From: Apostichopus japonicus | Taxonomy: Eukaryota > Echinodermata > Holothuroidea > Aspidochirotida > Stichopodidae | Assembly (NCBI RefSeq): GCF_037975245.1 | Contig: NC_092566.1 | Location: forward strand, 6,760,001-6,824,000 | Direction of reading: 5' to 3' | Length of the DNA: 64,000 bases | Shown here: in pieces, positions 1 to 13,837 of the stretch | Position numbering within the stretch: the stretch's first letter is position 1 | How the letters are laid out: each line of letters opens with the position of its first letter | The notes under the pieces: model-generated | The model's database searches: none | What the model was told of the DNA's origin: nothing | The model's input: only the letters and a program-made list of their open reading frames with translations | Position numbers and translations under genes: made by a program

Positions 1-1549
1 GGTATAATAATCCAAGGTATCCGGGCAAATTTCGGCGAAAATTTTTCCCAATCCGAAAACACTATGAGACACTTTGGTGGTAGAAAAATGAAGGAGGTCA
101 CTAGGGTCAGTGAGGGTGTACAGTGTTAAAAGATTACCAGGGCATACTAGACACGGTAGAATGCGGTGCTTAGGTTGTGGGGAGACAGGTAAGTGGGGAA
201 CGAAGTAAATCTAGATTCTGCACCATTTAACAGCAACCAAGTGTAACCAAAGAAAACTCAGGAAATATAGCATACAATACACAATATCTTACCAGCATAC
301 AGTATATGCAATGCTTTAGTTTTCTCTAAATTTTCAGTTTGAAGCTATAGCTGGCCAGGTGGGACAGAAAGTAATCTTGGAATTTCCAGGTCTGTTTCTA
401 TTTCATATCGAAAGCATTGGGGACTGAGTATAGATGTGGGCAATGCAGGCTCATGTGATATTTAAATATCTAGCTCTTGATCAACTTTTGGACGCTATAC
501 AGTACTTAGGTATATCTATACAAGGTAGAAAATACATGTACATACAGTATTAAATGTGATTAATATTACTTTATCTGAGAACGGTTGTAAATGTTGGTAA
601 TTGATTGATCAATTATTTGTTCAGTAATCTTTCTTGTAAAGGGGAAAAAGAGAAGCCTAGGGGTTGAATAAGTTGGATCTGCTACAGCCTAAATGTAGGT
701 TCAATGGTAAAACTTACCGACCAAACACAAAATAGAGCACTAAACAATAGCTGTGCTACCCAGCAAATGTGTCTAAACCTTCACCTCGACCAGTGAACTG
801 ACCATGCAAGTCATAGGATGTGGCATCCATAAATGTAAGATACACTTCCCATCATACAATATAAACCCATTTCTTTATATGTCAAGTAGACAAGTACTAT
901 ATATAGATCTACTTCCCACCTGTTGTGAATAACCTTCCCTGGAATCACCAATAAAACTCAATCCCCAAACTTTGACCCTTCAAGCTAGGGCTACACAACT
1001 GAATACGCACATGTGCAGTATATAGAGACCTTTATGGGTTAATACTGCAGTCATATTGTCTCAATCAATGGTGAGCTTTCCATTGTACAGCTCCTGTATT
1101 AAAGCCCTTACCTTAATACAGTAAATACATCATTTTATTTGGCTGCACTGCCCAGTTTGTATATAGACTAACTTCTGTGATCTAGGTTGCAAGCATTGTC
1201 CATGATGTGAACTACCTACCTGTCTGTACACTCTATAGGTGCTGTGATTTTCCATTCACAACTGTATATATACCTTATAACAGTAAAACTGCACTGTGCC
1301 AGCATATCTTCATAGACTGTTTACTTAAAGGGAAAGATAGGCCATCTGTTTTCTTTGTGACACTGATCTATAACGTTACTGTACATACAGACTATATAGG
1401 GAGAAAGGAACCAGTGTATGACTGTATACTGGGCTACTGTATTTAACCAGTCATACAGTACTACTGCCCTGGATGTATATAGACCCAGGCACTAACATTG
1501 AACAAGAACTGAACAATTGACCAGTATAGTAGTATAACTGCTGTTACTG

Positions 1550-1550
<1 letters not shown>

Positions 1551-1607
<57 letters not shown>
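1551..1607. repeat. (TA)n microsatellite
   Basis: About 57 bp of pure alternating T and A. Similar shorter tracts occur near 17310-17345, 22078-22112 and 22447-22467. Confidence 0.95.
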
Positions 1608-1610
<3 letters not shown>

Positions 1611-4600
1611 GTACTTATATTTAAGCTGCATGTAATATGTTAATAAACTACTGGAAAACTGTGTATCACTACTACCTGTGAGCCACCTTGCATGCTATCT
1701 GCACTGGTCACTAAATAATACAGTGGAATTATATACTGTAGTGCCAAATTCCGAAACAAATAGCCGCTGCTGTAGTCGTAATAAAAAATTTAAATAACTT
1801 GTAAAGAAATGAGTCTTTAGTGAAACCTTAAACGTACATATATTCATTGTTTCCTGTAAAGCCCACTGCGACCGTCTGTGTAATGCGCTATTTAAATAAG
1901 TATTATGATTATTATTAATATTCTTATTATTACTATTATTCTTATTCTTAAATTTCTTATTACGTATTCAGTATTGAGTTAATTTACACTAATTAGTAAT
2001 GAATACAATGTGTAGGGGAATATTGATCTGATTAAGTTACAAATTTCATTGTATACAGGGACCAGGACAAAGCATATAGTCAATTTCGATCAATTTTGCA
2101 AAAATTATGCAGGTAAAATTATGGAGAAGTAAAGTGACAAAACAAACCTTTTAAAATATTAAGGTCTTTATGTATGTATTATATTTTTCTTTCACCAGTT
2201 AAACAAAAATAAAAACACAATTTCTTAAAAGAGAAAGCTTTTGTTCTAAGTGTTTCAGTCACACGGTACGTAATTATGTTTGCTTGCCTTATTCCACAAT
2301 TTAAAAACTGTTTTTAGTAAGGATTTCATTTTCAGTTAGCGCACAGTTTTTATAGGGGCTCATTGCTTGTTTGGTTTCCTGTTCAGTATTTCGTCTTCGT
2401 AATGTTTTGCATCTCAACGTTTGCCACATCTTTATATTTAAATAGTATTACTGTACGTTTCGTCTTCTCTGCAGTTGCACTGTGTATTGGTAATGATGTG
2501 TACTATGAAGAATTTAAATCATTAGGCAACGATTGAGTTGTATCATAATACTTAAAGAACTCACTAAATTATCATGTCTATTTGTATAAATGTCAACGAG
2601 TCAATAAAGAGATGGAAAAAAAAAACGGGAAAAAAACACATTATGTTTGCCTTGCCAAATTTTAAGCATTAAATCATCAACATCCTCTCTGAATTAGATA
2701 TTAATGAAAATAATTACCCTGTGTATACAGTTGGGTAAAACATCCAGGGTAATATTGGAATATTTACTTCCCTGACTTTGCTTGGACGGTGACAGTCGAT
2801 GAGTAGCCAACTGTATCTATATTCACGAAAGTAATTATCCAAGTTTTATACAAACCGAGTAAAGCCTCAATGTCTTGCGTGATCTCATCAATGGGAAGAA
2901 TGCACAATTTTTGTAATTGTTTTTTTTTTTTGGAGACAGAGAGCCATGCATGATTTATTTAGAACATTAAACTTTAGGTACATCAAAATTACTGTTTCTA
3001 ATATCTTCAAGTTTCCTGTCAGAAAGAATTTAGGTAGTAATTATGCAGGGAATGATTTACACAGTATCGCAATGCAAAATACTACATGCAAAATTGTCAA
3101 GTTTCTATATAAGTCCAAATATGTAATATATGTACACAGGAACCCAAATGGTATTTTATAGCGGGGCAAAATTCAGAGCCTCAACCTGCTACTCATAATT
3201 TGAACACTAAATTTTTTCCCTGTAATGGTCCCAACAAACTTTACAATGCCCTGCATGGTATCTACATGGAATCTAAAGAGATTTTGCTGATCTCGGTAGG
3301 AGTGCTGAATAAATTGAGTGGTCGGACTTACCAAAGTGATGATTACTCGGTCCAATGAACAAGTCACACAAGCTCTATACTACCACCTTGTGCAGTGGTA
3401 GTACTGTACTGTAAACTATAAAACTACTACTGATTTACTTCAACAATATGACCCTTGAGAGTGTACCACATACATGTACTCTCTGCATAGCCAATCAACA
3501 GCTGCTGGAGGGTATACCCAGATGGTCAGGGGAATATTTAAGGGAACAATCAGTTAAAAAAGATTCATTAAACTAAACTTGAAATTTCCTGCTTTTGCAG
3601 TGTACCACGCTTTGAATGGAGTCCCATGTACAAAGAATGATAAGTACTGTCATATATTGGATCTAGTAGCAATATACTTGTTCAACTTTAGAGAAAATAT
3701 ATCCGAATAGTAGTGTGTTCAATTGCAAAATTTAGTTAATTTTCAAACACAGTGAAGCATTAACTGTTTCAGAGTTTTTTTGAGGGGGGGGGGGGCGGTT
3801 GGGTGTTTGTTGCCACTCAAAAATCAGCTTGAACAGTGAAATTTAATAAACTATCAACATGTCACAGATATTTAGCATCCATAGGGAATCATTTGGTACT
3901 CACAATTTTACATATCAATTTGCATATGTTGGCCATTTTGGATAAGATCATGTGTAAGCATTATCTTCCCTTTCTAGGGGAATCGTGATACACACCTGAC
4001 GATGATCTCACAGTCACAGTCTCGATGCAAGAGGACTTGTGTTGAGAGCGGATCAGTTGTTTAGCTGTTGGATTTTCAAGTCAATATGTTTTTTACTGGG
4101 TGAATTTTCTTACAAAGTATCAATTTTGTGGTTTATATGTATCAATTTCACATTATTTCATTATGAATTTCACATTATTTCATAACTTCCAGAAAAGACC
4201 AAACATGTATTAAAAGTGTTATAGTTCTGTGTACAAAAATTGCTACAAAGATTTGCCGTGGCATTGCAAACTTGGACAGTTTGCACATTTGCCCTTGTGC
4301 CTCAAAAGATGATCTAAACTAAATTCCTCTGTTTGGGATAAATAATGTTTTGGCATGATCACATGACTGCACAAGGAAGATTTACACATTGGCAGATAGT
4401 ATACAAATAATGAATGGTTATGAGTGCAATAGTGCAAATATTTCATGAGTTGAAAGATGGAATGTTCCATTCAACAGGCGCAGCCGAGTTGAATGGAACA
4501 AATTACAACAGATTGTTTTGAACAGACAGGTTTCTCTGCTCTCTTACCATGTAGAAAAAAATGCTACCAAAAAAGTACAACCCATGGTTCTATTTCATAG

Positions 4601-5711
4601 AGTGGAAGAGAGTGGATTTTGCATGCAATCAACGAGCAATTGACCAATCAAATGACCAGAATACAATTAGGTGTTGTATAAAATGCAATATCTTATTGTA
4701 TGAAATGCACATAGCGCGTGTAAGTACATAATGTTTAAGAGGACGGTTCATTTTTATATACTTAAAAAACGTTTTTAATGACTTTAATGAATCTGTGTAT
4801 AGTACATGAGGCATGAGTAAAGAAATTAAGAATTCCTTGTAAAGCATAAATGATGGCATACCCATAAATTATTTTATGAAAGTAACAAAATCATCATACT
4901 TATATTCCAATTTATCAAGGAGTCTATTCTACAGTACTTCATATTTTCCCAAATTTGAGGTCATTTTATGACTGTGTATGAAACTGAGTAGTAATCCACA
5001 TTAAACAAGTCAATCTAGGTACTGACCCCCCTGTTCTACAATCACCTTGTGCGTAATATTTATACTCAAGCTCCAATTTCCTGACAATGAACTTCTAATT
5101 TCCTGAAATGCATTTGAGCACTTACTAACACACTCGTCTCCCACTAGAACTATACTCTTCCTTCAGAGCTGCGGACGTTCAGTTATGAATATATATATAC
5201 AGTCAAAATATTGATCATAAATTCAATGCAGCTTCAATATTCAGTAATGATTCAATGCACAGTTGATGAAAGTATCACACAAACTGGAATGACAACAGTG
5301 AGAAGAATGAGGGGGGAGGTGGGTGGGGAGGAGGAGGATGGGAGAGAAAGGTTGAAAACAAGATTTGGTAAAATGTTTATATTACTTAGGATTAAGACTG
5401 ATAAAGTTCTATTTAATGAAACATTTTCAAAATTTTGAGGGTTCATAAACCATGCACAATTTGTGTAACTACTAAAAATATACCTTAATTCAGTTAATTG
5501 GCTTACTATGAATCAATTGGAATTTCAGAATTTAATTTGCTGGCATCTCCTATCATCTTTTCTATTGTTGCCTAATTGTTAAATTAATTTACCGTACGAA
5601 AGCATCATGTGTCACAGCCAAACACGTATTACATACATTTAAAGTAAATATTGTAAAAAGTAGCACAGGGTTGCATGGGATCAGTGACGACCTTATTTAC
5701 TTCACTCCTCT

Positions 5712-5783
5712 CTTACCTGTCTCCTACAACACTAACACACATTTCCTTCGGAATGTGCGTTAGTGTTGTAGGAGACAGGTAAG
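5712..5783. repeat. Near-perfect 34-bp hairpin
   Basis: The left arm begins CTTACCTGTCTCCTACAACA and the right arm ends with its complement. The arms differ by one mismatch and one extra T, with a loop of only a few bases (TTC). Such a long stem with a tiny loop is unlike a microRNA precursor and fits a small foldback repeat. GGAGACAGGTAAGT also occurs at about 181-194. Confidence 0.85.
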
Positions 5784-8185
5784 TATCGTCGTTCGTAAAT
5801 ACCCAAACCAGTGAGTTTTGGGGTGTTTGTTGTTCTTGTTGTTGAGTGATTCTATTTGAAACAATAGTAGTAGGCAATAAAAAGCAGCCCTGCACATGAC
5901 ACAGTTATAAATGGTTTTATGTGCTTACAAAGTACAAAGAACTGACAGTTACGTTTATTCATCGGGTCACACAAAGGCTTCATTGAGTTATTATTATTAT
6001 TATTGTGCAATGAGACGTGTGCACACTGTACTATGTCTATAGTATTATGTCATGTTACGACTACTGTACTGTACATACAGTTTAATCAACTGGTATGGAA
6101 GTAAACATGTAGGAAAACAATTTAACCATTCTGAGTGTATTCAAAATGTAATCAGCTTATTTCTATGTCAACAGCATAGTAAAGTTAGCAATAGTGCTGG
6201 GGCCTACTTGCAAATTACAGTCAAAGTCTCCCTCAACCCCCAACTCCCCTCCCCCCCCCCCCACCACCAATACCTTCTCAACACTTTTAATCAAAACTCT
6301 TTGTAATCAAGTTAGCTTAGAATGAGAATGAGTGGGGAATCAAGAAGAAACCTGGAGGTTCGTTTTAAGGCTGTTTTTTTCAGAGAGCGTGCGTTTGAAG
6401 CGTTGACAATCAAGATATAGGAGATGTTTATTTAGCGTTTATTAATCACATTTTCTTTTTATATATCAGGGTATTTTTTTGACAACTCTTGCAAGAAATG
6501 TCCCATCAAATACCCAAATGCAGTAAATTTGCACATTTGAGGATGGACATCCTTACCTCCTTCAAAATATACTGAAATCCCCGAAACCTGAAATGTGTTT
6601 GCCAAAGTTTGATGACTAACTTTTTATGTGTTGTATACACTCAAGCGTCAATCGATGTCATACTGTGGTCAGACTTCATAGGGTTACACATTGTTGTTAG
6701 TTGGCTACGTAAACAGTATGGAACCATTGATGCACCAGTGCATGTACCTTATTAGGCTTATACTTGCTGGCACCTTCTTATGAAAACATTTAAACAACCA
6801 CATGGCATTTCTTAAACTTTCTTAAAATGGAGGTTTTGCCATGTGAAATAAAGGCTATGATGAAATTACTGATTGATGACCTTGCTAGGTTCAAGGTTGC
6901 CTTTATCTTGAATGAACTTTACATTTGTTTTTGTAAAGATAGCAGCCATGTACATTCAAGATACTTCTTCAAACAGAAGGCCAAATCGGTAAAACTGGAT
7001 TCATTTGGGGCCCTAGGCTACAAATTCTACTATATCCTCTGAACAGTACAAAGACCTACATTCGTGGACATGTTTAATCCAGGGGCCAAATATCAGGGAA
7101 TTTTCCATGGAAATCGGGGATATAACCTTATATTAAAGACAGTTGAGAGGTGAACAACTATACAACATTATTAAACTCAGGGCACACACACAAAATATAC
7201 TGTTAATAATTCTGATATTAATTACTCCATACCAACAACATAAAATCCCAATTACTATTATGTAGTGTCATCTCATGCCTTCATGGAGTTATTTGAACCT
7301 GTCAGTGTACAGTATTGGTAGAGCTCTATGGATTTTAATGCCTCCTCTACCCCCATCTCCCTTTCTACCACACTGAAAAAATATATATATTGTTCATGTG
7401 ACATGATCAGTTAAACTTATGGTGCCTATATGCAATGATATATGCACACCACTATTAATCCTATTAGTGGATATAATTTTATATAGCCCCTAAACATTAA
7501 AAATTATCCATGTCCTAGATACAATAGGATATAAGAACAATTTTGCATCATATAAACATCACAAGTTGCTCTTCAATCAACCTTGAGGCCAAAAATAATT
7601 TACTAGACCTAGGCTAGCTCAATGTTGAAAAAATTGTTCGTTTGAATGTTAGCTACATTGACTGACTTGGAAAAAAAACTGATCTCGAAATGTTATTTAA
7701 AGCTCGCAATGTGTAACTATAGGCCTAGGTTAAGCTACACCAGGCCTATATTTAAGTGGCTGACACAGCGTGCAGGTGAACTTTCAAGTTCAATCATACC
7801 TATAGTGGTTTACTAGCCTTTACGTAGCCTACGTTAGTGCATTCCTTTCTGACGATTAAGCCACCTGCAGTACTTGATACCAAATTTCAACAGTCCAAAA
7901 CTCCAAATTTAACTCATGTCTAAAGTTAAAAGCACGGAATTTACGGACCACAAAATATACCTACGTTAATAATATTACCATAACATAAGCTGCGTGGAGG
8001 GTAGCATTATGTTGTTAGCATAACGGTGAGGGGACTAGACCAACGAATTAGTTTATCGTCAACCACTGCCCTCCACACCCCTTTCCAAAATTGTTGCCTT
8101 TGTTAAAACAGGTTCTTCGAACCAAGTGTAACGAATGTAAAACAAACTCCATATTGTTTGAAGAAATTATCCCAGTAGCACTTAC

Positions 8186-8395
8186 CTCCTGAATAATTCC
8201 AAAAGTCTTCCGAACACACAAGATACTTCGCTTACACAGGAACTCCAAGCCTACTGTTGTCAATGGTCCTGTGGTATGCCTATCGTTTGTACACTGTAAA
8301 GTTTGCAGAAAGTCTCTAATCTAAGCTTCTGCAAAGCATGTAAACAACTGCAATGTCAGAGAGGAGCGAGGACTTCCTACGTTACGTGACGTCGT
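8186..8395 (-). promoter_or_regulatory. Possible minus-strand promoter and non-coding first exon
   Basis: On the minus strand a CRE-like TGACGT/ACGTCA element (about 8387-8393) and an ETS-like AGGAAGT (8378-8372) are followed, about 190 bp downstream, by a strong splice donor: CAGGAG then GTAAGTGC, with the donor G at 8185. No good coding frame crosses it, so it would be a 5'UTR exon of a gene or lncRNA whose further exons would lie towards position 1. I could not identify those exons. Confidence 0.3.
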
Positions 8396-10601
8396 CAAGG
8401 GACGCATGTGTAGTACGTACCGAACAGCGATCAAAAGTGAAACTTACACACGCACACAAGTTGCATTTGTGACCGCCTGGCAAATCTGTTTATAGCTCCA
8501 TGATTAAACCAAACGTTTTAAGTTTGATTCACTTAAAGCAATTCATAGAGTTTAGATATATATTTATTTATCTAACATTAAAGAGTAAACTCGGTTAGCG
8601 TAGAGCTAATCTCCACTGAAGCCCTGAAATACAAAAGCTAACAGTAGAATAAAAAAATAATAATAATAATAAGATGGCAATGAAAACGGAAAAATACATT
8701 CAAACTTGACAACCGGCATTAAATGTAACATGGAACAACCAATGAAATGAAATTAAGAGCATAAAGTTTAAGTCCTGGATAAAACGTTTAAAGGTATTTC
8801 AGGAGTCGCGTTGGAGCTGTTTAAGAGAAACTCTGTAGGTCCGCAGCCAGGAATTCTGATTTGGGGGGGGGGGGGGGGCGAGGATTACCAACAATTTGAG
8901 AAGGGGAACAGCGTTTGTGTCCTGTAACTTGTCAAGGTTTGCACAAATGGTGGTGTCACAAATCCGGAACCCACCCTACCCCAACACCATATATAGGAGC
9001 CTGCAATACTTCTAACAACTTGGCCTGAGCATATACCGACGAGGACATCGGGTATGCTCAGTCACAAGACTGAGGCCACGTTAGAAACGAGATTCTTGAC
9101 ACAAAGAAGCAGACCCTAGAAGTAAACTTACGAAGGATTACAACAATGAATACAAGTTAAGTCGAGGTATAGGCCTGCATATGATATATGTAAAGGAGTT
9201 GCACTAATATTGCAGGCGAGGCCAAGTAAAAGTACAAGCTTAACCCCAAAATACGAAAGGAAATTGTTCGGTCGATCAACAGTGTGTGGATATTGTCAAT
9301 ATGACAACGTTTTCCACATGAATAGCCTTGTTCCATGAAGGTGCATGACCATATGCCAATACTTCCATAATTGCACGCTCCTTTTGTTGTTTGATTTTTT
9401 AGTTTTCTCGTTTTGTTTCTAACATGAGTTGACATTTGACTATACTGATTATGCTTGTGACGGTCTTTCGGCACCATACGTAGAATGTCGTCACTATGTG
9501 ACCCAACATAAAGTCACTCAAAAAGCATTGCCTATGGGGAGGGGGGGGGGGTGACAGACACTCTTGTGGCGGTTTTTATTTAGTCTACCCTCCACACATG
9601 CAAGCATTATTTTCTTTCTTTCCTTCTTTTTAGGCGAAAGTGCATAGAAAGCTTCGACATTGTTCAGATGGAGACTTAACTCAATTAGATATAATGAACA
9701 ACCACACAACTGAGTGTTCAACTAACATTATTGAATCAGAGAGTTGCTACTTTTCCCTGATGAAATCAATATCCTGTAAAGGATAAGTCACTCAAGTTGT
9801 GTGTATACTATTCATTTCAGCTGATGGCTTGCGTGTGTGCGCTACAATTACGCTTTGTAAGCCTCTTAGTAGAGTGACGAACGGTGTGACGGGATGAACT
9901 TTACACAAATAAACATAAATAAGGACCTGTATATGAAATGATATTCTCCTGATGCTGCCAACATTTCAAATATATTTATCTCAGCAAAGTGTGTCACTTC
10001 GAAATGTACTATTCCTACAAGAAAGAGCTATTTATTAATACAGCAAACAGTAGAGACAATATAGAGCTTAAAGAAAAAGGTCGTAGACAACGTCATTTAG
10101 CCTACATATTCTACAATGTGTACGATGTGATTGTTAAAAATTCTTTTTTTCAGTTTTCTTTGATAATTTCAAGGTGTAAAAGCATGAAACATTACTGTTA
10201 TACGGTCGTCTGACATTTGAACTTTGATTTGAGTGACTTTACCACAGCATAATAAATATCTGAATGTGAATATGCATATATTATAGTTTTTATTATCAGC
10301 AACGAGCATTGGAAACAAAATACCACCTGTTACATATCGAGGGCGCAATCTGTTTTCTAACTTCTCTTCGACGTACATGCGCACGAGCATTCTAAAGAGG
10401 GCGCGCATCCACAACGAGATCAGAGAGGTATACACATAACATATTATGCTCATCTGATTCTTTCCTATAGCTGGATAACTTTTGTCGCTTTCAAAATGTA
10501 CACATTAATCCTGCTATACCTGCTATATTAACAATAATAATAATAATAATGGCAATGACGGTGACGAGCTAAGCAGCTATCGCCAACAGTATAAATTGCA
10601 A

Positions 10602-11290
10602 ATGAATTTTAACCCCTCTAAATGCTACATCCTCTCAATTTCATCTAAAAAATGTTACAAAACACCCTTCTACACCAAGTGCAACTAACCCCTAATAGTT
10701 GTTGACTCACCCTTACCTTGGCGTTAAAATTGAAAGCAAACTTAGATGAGATAAACATATCAATAATATAACTAATAAAGCAAACCGTGTTCTTGGCCTC
10801 TATTAACGTAACCTCTCAAGCTGTCCCAAAGATGCAAAACTCTTGTCAGGCCAGTACTCGATTATGCTTCAGTCGTCTGGGGCCCCCATCACCAGTGTGA
10901 TGTTGATAAAGTACTAGCTATTTAGAGAAGAGCAGCCATATTTTGTATGGCAAACTACTCTTATAAATCCAGTGTCACAGATATGCTTGAGGAATTAGAT
11001 TGGCCCCTGCTAAAAACAAGAAGAAAGCACACACGTCTACAAATGCTTTATAAAATCAATAACAATCTTGTATCAATTGATATAGACAATCTAATCCCAA
11101 CAAAAAGTGTTAACACAAGAAATAAACATGATTTTAACTTCCAAGTTCCCTACGCTAGAAAGAATTGATATAAATATTCCTTCTTCGTCCGCACTTTAAG
11201 AGATTGGAATGCTTGTCATCAGACATTGTGCATGCACCTATTCTAGAATGTTTGAAAGACAAGCTAACTAACTCTTGTTTTGTTATTTAA
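10602..11290 (+). pseudogene. Decayed non-LTR retrotransposon (LINE) reverse-transcriptase 3' end
   Basis: The translation, broken by several stops and frameshifts, follows the C-terminal part of non-LTR reverse transcriptases: FNPSKCYILSISSKK, then VRPVLDYASVVWGPHH, then RRAAIFCMANYSYKSSVT, MLEELDWPLLKTRRKHTRLQ and LYKINNN, then FFVRTLRDWN. The longest intact piece is 73 codons (10947-11168). The pattern is shared by CR1, L2 and Jockey-type LINEs, and I cannot assign the clade. The fragment is non-functional. Confidence 0.8.
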
Positions 11291-12719
11291 TGACTTATAA
11301 CTCTTACTCATATATCTTTGTAGCTCTCGGTTGGCGTTTATGTCCTCTAAGTAGGATTTTGGGGGCTTAACCCATTCAGATTCATTATCGCATAAAACGG
11401 AATGCCGAATTGTCTGGTTTTTAATAATGATGAATGCTTGGTATAAGATGGTGAGGTGGCACGACGTCCGCTACATAATCATTATATTTAGTCGGCGGTT
11501 CGAAATCTCTTTATCTTTTATTTACTTATACTCTCTTGACCTATTTAAAGATGTTTCCGTGAAGTATATATCGAGGGTGCCACGGTGTATTTGTTACGTT
11601 ATTTGTGTGCAAATTGGGCAATTCGCTTTTTATACAACTAGATATCAGGATGAGCCCAAATCGTTCACTGTCCGTGGTCAAGTCCATCAAAGATAGTTTT
11701 AAGGCGACCAGTCTATAGTCACTTATGTCAAATGGCCCCGTGTACTGTTTAAGGCCCATTGGAATCATCAAATGGGCCTCTCAATGAGAAGTCGTCACAG
11801 CGAGATGGCAAATTTGCTATAAACTTTCTGGCCAGGGTTAATATTCTGTTTGTTATATGAACCTGCATGACTACTATACACCGGCCCCTCACATGATATC
11901 GTAGAGATGTGTCAATGCGGTACTGCTGAAACAGTTTGCAAAATAGTAGTAATTTTGTTGTCATATAAACCCAGTACACACCACGGTTGTCTGCATGACC
12001 TCTTGTTGTTGATAGCAGCTCCAACATTCAAGCTTCTCCTCCTTGGCACCCACTTTACTAAAAGTACGATTGAAAAAATCGATAAAACTTTAGCCAACTT
12101 TGTTTATTTTTCACCGAAATGTAACCGCTAATTACGGGACGGTTTATTTTCATGGCGGGACATGTTTCTTACGTCACAAATTGTCTACTTTTTTGATCTC
12201 GTAATTTCAGCTTTTCAAAGCAGTGGGGGTTTCACTCGCTGAGCTTTCTTATTTAATTTCGAATAATTTTAAGACTTTTGGATTAGCTTTACCGTGTCCT
12301 AAATAAGCTATAGCGTAGATAATTGGGCTACTAATTTAAGTATAATTATTGCAAATGATATGTACGTAAATTTTAAACCATTTTTTTGAGGCCTAACACT
12401 GGAAACACGGCTCCAGAAATGATAGCACGGAATCTTATAAGATACATTCGATGACGAATAACCTAAATCAAGTAAAACACGGTACTTCTGAAAATATTTT
12501 TTTTTTAAATCAATTACAGTGGGAAATGTTAAGTTAAAATTTCAGATAAAATAACGTGCAAAACGTGCAGGGAAAACCCGTCGAGAAAAACTGAAAAAGA
12601 ATGCAACATTTTGAATAAAGAATTGAAAGTTTGAGTTAAAAATATGGTCAAAGGTTGCCAACAGAAGGAAAATACTGCATATCACACTGCACGTGGGCTA
12701 AATTAGACCGATTAAGGAA

Positions 12720-12769
12720 CCCTAACCCTAACCCTAACCCTAACCCCTAACCCTAACCCGGGCCCCTAA
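12720..12769. repeat. Interstitial telomeric repeat (CCCTAA)n
   Basis: About eight units of CCCTAA, with one unit carrying an extra C. This is the TTAGGG telomere motif of most deuterostomes. Unique-looking sequence continues on both sides, so it is an internal tract and not a chromosome end within this window. Confidence 0.95.
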
Positions 12770-13776
12770 AATAGTGGCCAGATTAGGCATCTTTCTAACA
12801 ACTACAATTTTGCCACTTGTCGAGACCTTACCCTACACCACCCAAATCGTTTTAAGTAGTTGAATATGACTACAATTACTTGGCAAGCGAAATGGCAAAA
12901 AGTAGAGATATTTTGTTGTTTGACCGTTTTAAAAGGAATTTTGTGGCCACTTCCAGTCTGAAAATCTACTTCCAGGTTATGGAAGGATTCATCCACCATA
13001 TTTTAAACTTAATTAACACTAATTAATAAGTGAAAATTTGGAAAAATAATTATGGGAATAGGTTCAGGAGACATTAAAGATGCCAAAACAGCATGAATTG
13101 AAAATTAATTATTTTTTTTGGCCACATTTTTCATAGTTCAGATAATGAATATGAATTGCACCTAAAGTGAAGACGCAATTTGTCTCCGTTGCGCAATCGA
13201 GAGGAATTTATTGTACTCTGGGAAGTGAAAGTATACAAAATAGAACCTCGTGACCCTTTCTGCACGATCAAAACTCCCTGGTCAAACTGTGCAAACGTTG
13301 TTCACACATACCTTTCACACATCTGATATTGTGGCTTTTGACAATGATAAACGCTTGTTATATTAAAATCTGATCGATTGCAGCTTATCTGGTAAAAATG
13401 CAGTGTTACACAAGTGATTACGTAATTTGCACAGTTACTTTCGCACGCGATGTGGAATTTGGAATCGTCCATTTTTTGCAGGGATAATAAATTAGAATAA
13501 TGATTTTACTGCTTCATTTAATATTTAGGAGTAATAAAACATAATCGAAAAACTGTATCTTGGTATGAATAAAATATATTGTTACCTATTTCTCATAACT
13601 TGATCGTTTACGAAAAGCAAGCTTGCATTTGTCCAAATTAAAAGCAATAGTTAACAAAGATACTATCACAATGGAATAGTTCATTCCACCGATGTAACTT
13701 GTGTTTACGATAGACACCTTCGTGCAATCAGCAACTCCCCGCCGGACGATCGATCCCGTCGCAGCACCGTTGCAAA

Positions 13777-13837
13777 TATATATAGGCCTATTTCATTACA
13801 AGACTGAAAAGATCGACTCCCGATTTACTGCAAACAG
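13777..13837 (+). promoter_or_regulatory. Candidate TATA box and non-coding first exon of ABCG2-like
   Basis: A TATA-like run (TATATATAG, 13777-13785) follows a locally GC-richer stretch (about 13735-13773). About 50 bp downstream the sequence GCAAACAG meets GTAGGAGT, a plausible splice donor at 13838. An acceptor (TTTTTCCTTGTAG) ends at 16191, 34 nt before the ABCG2-like ATG. A short 5'UTR exon spliced over a 2.35-kb intron would fit. This is inferred from motif spacing only; no transcript evidence is available. Confidence 0.35.

Larger units (their letters stand above)
1..8185. other. No confident gene
   Basis: Apart from the (TA)n tract, the 5.7-kb hairpin, poly-G/poly-C runs (about 3786 and 6249) and a (TTA)n tract near 5990, I see only AT-rich sequence with short random open frames. 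If the candidate first exon at 8.2 kb is real, this stretch would be its intron. Confidence 0.5.
8396..13776. other. Intergenic, LINE remnant and telomeric tract only
   Basis: Contains the LINE fragment at 10.6-11.3 kb, the CCCTAA tract, and poly-G runs near 8864 and 9539. Nothing else in this stretch reads as coding: frames are short, without splice-consistent neighbours. Confidence 0.5.

Noticed and set aside
5712-5783. microRNA precursor
   Set aside because: The loop is only about three bases and the stem is nearly perfect, unlike animal pre-miRNAs.
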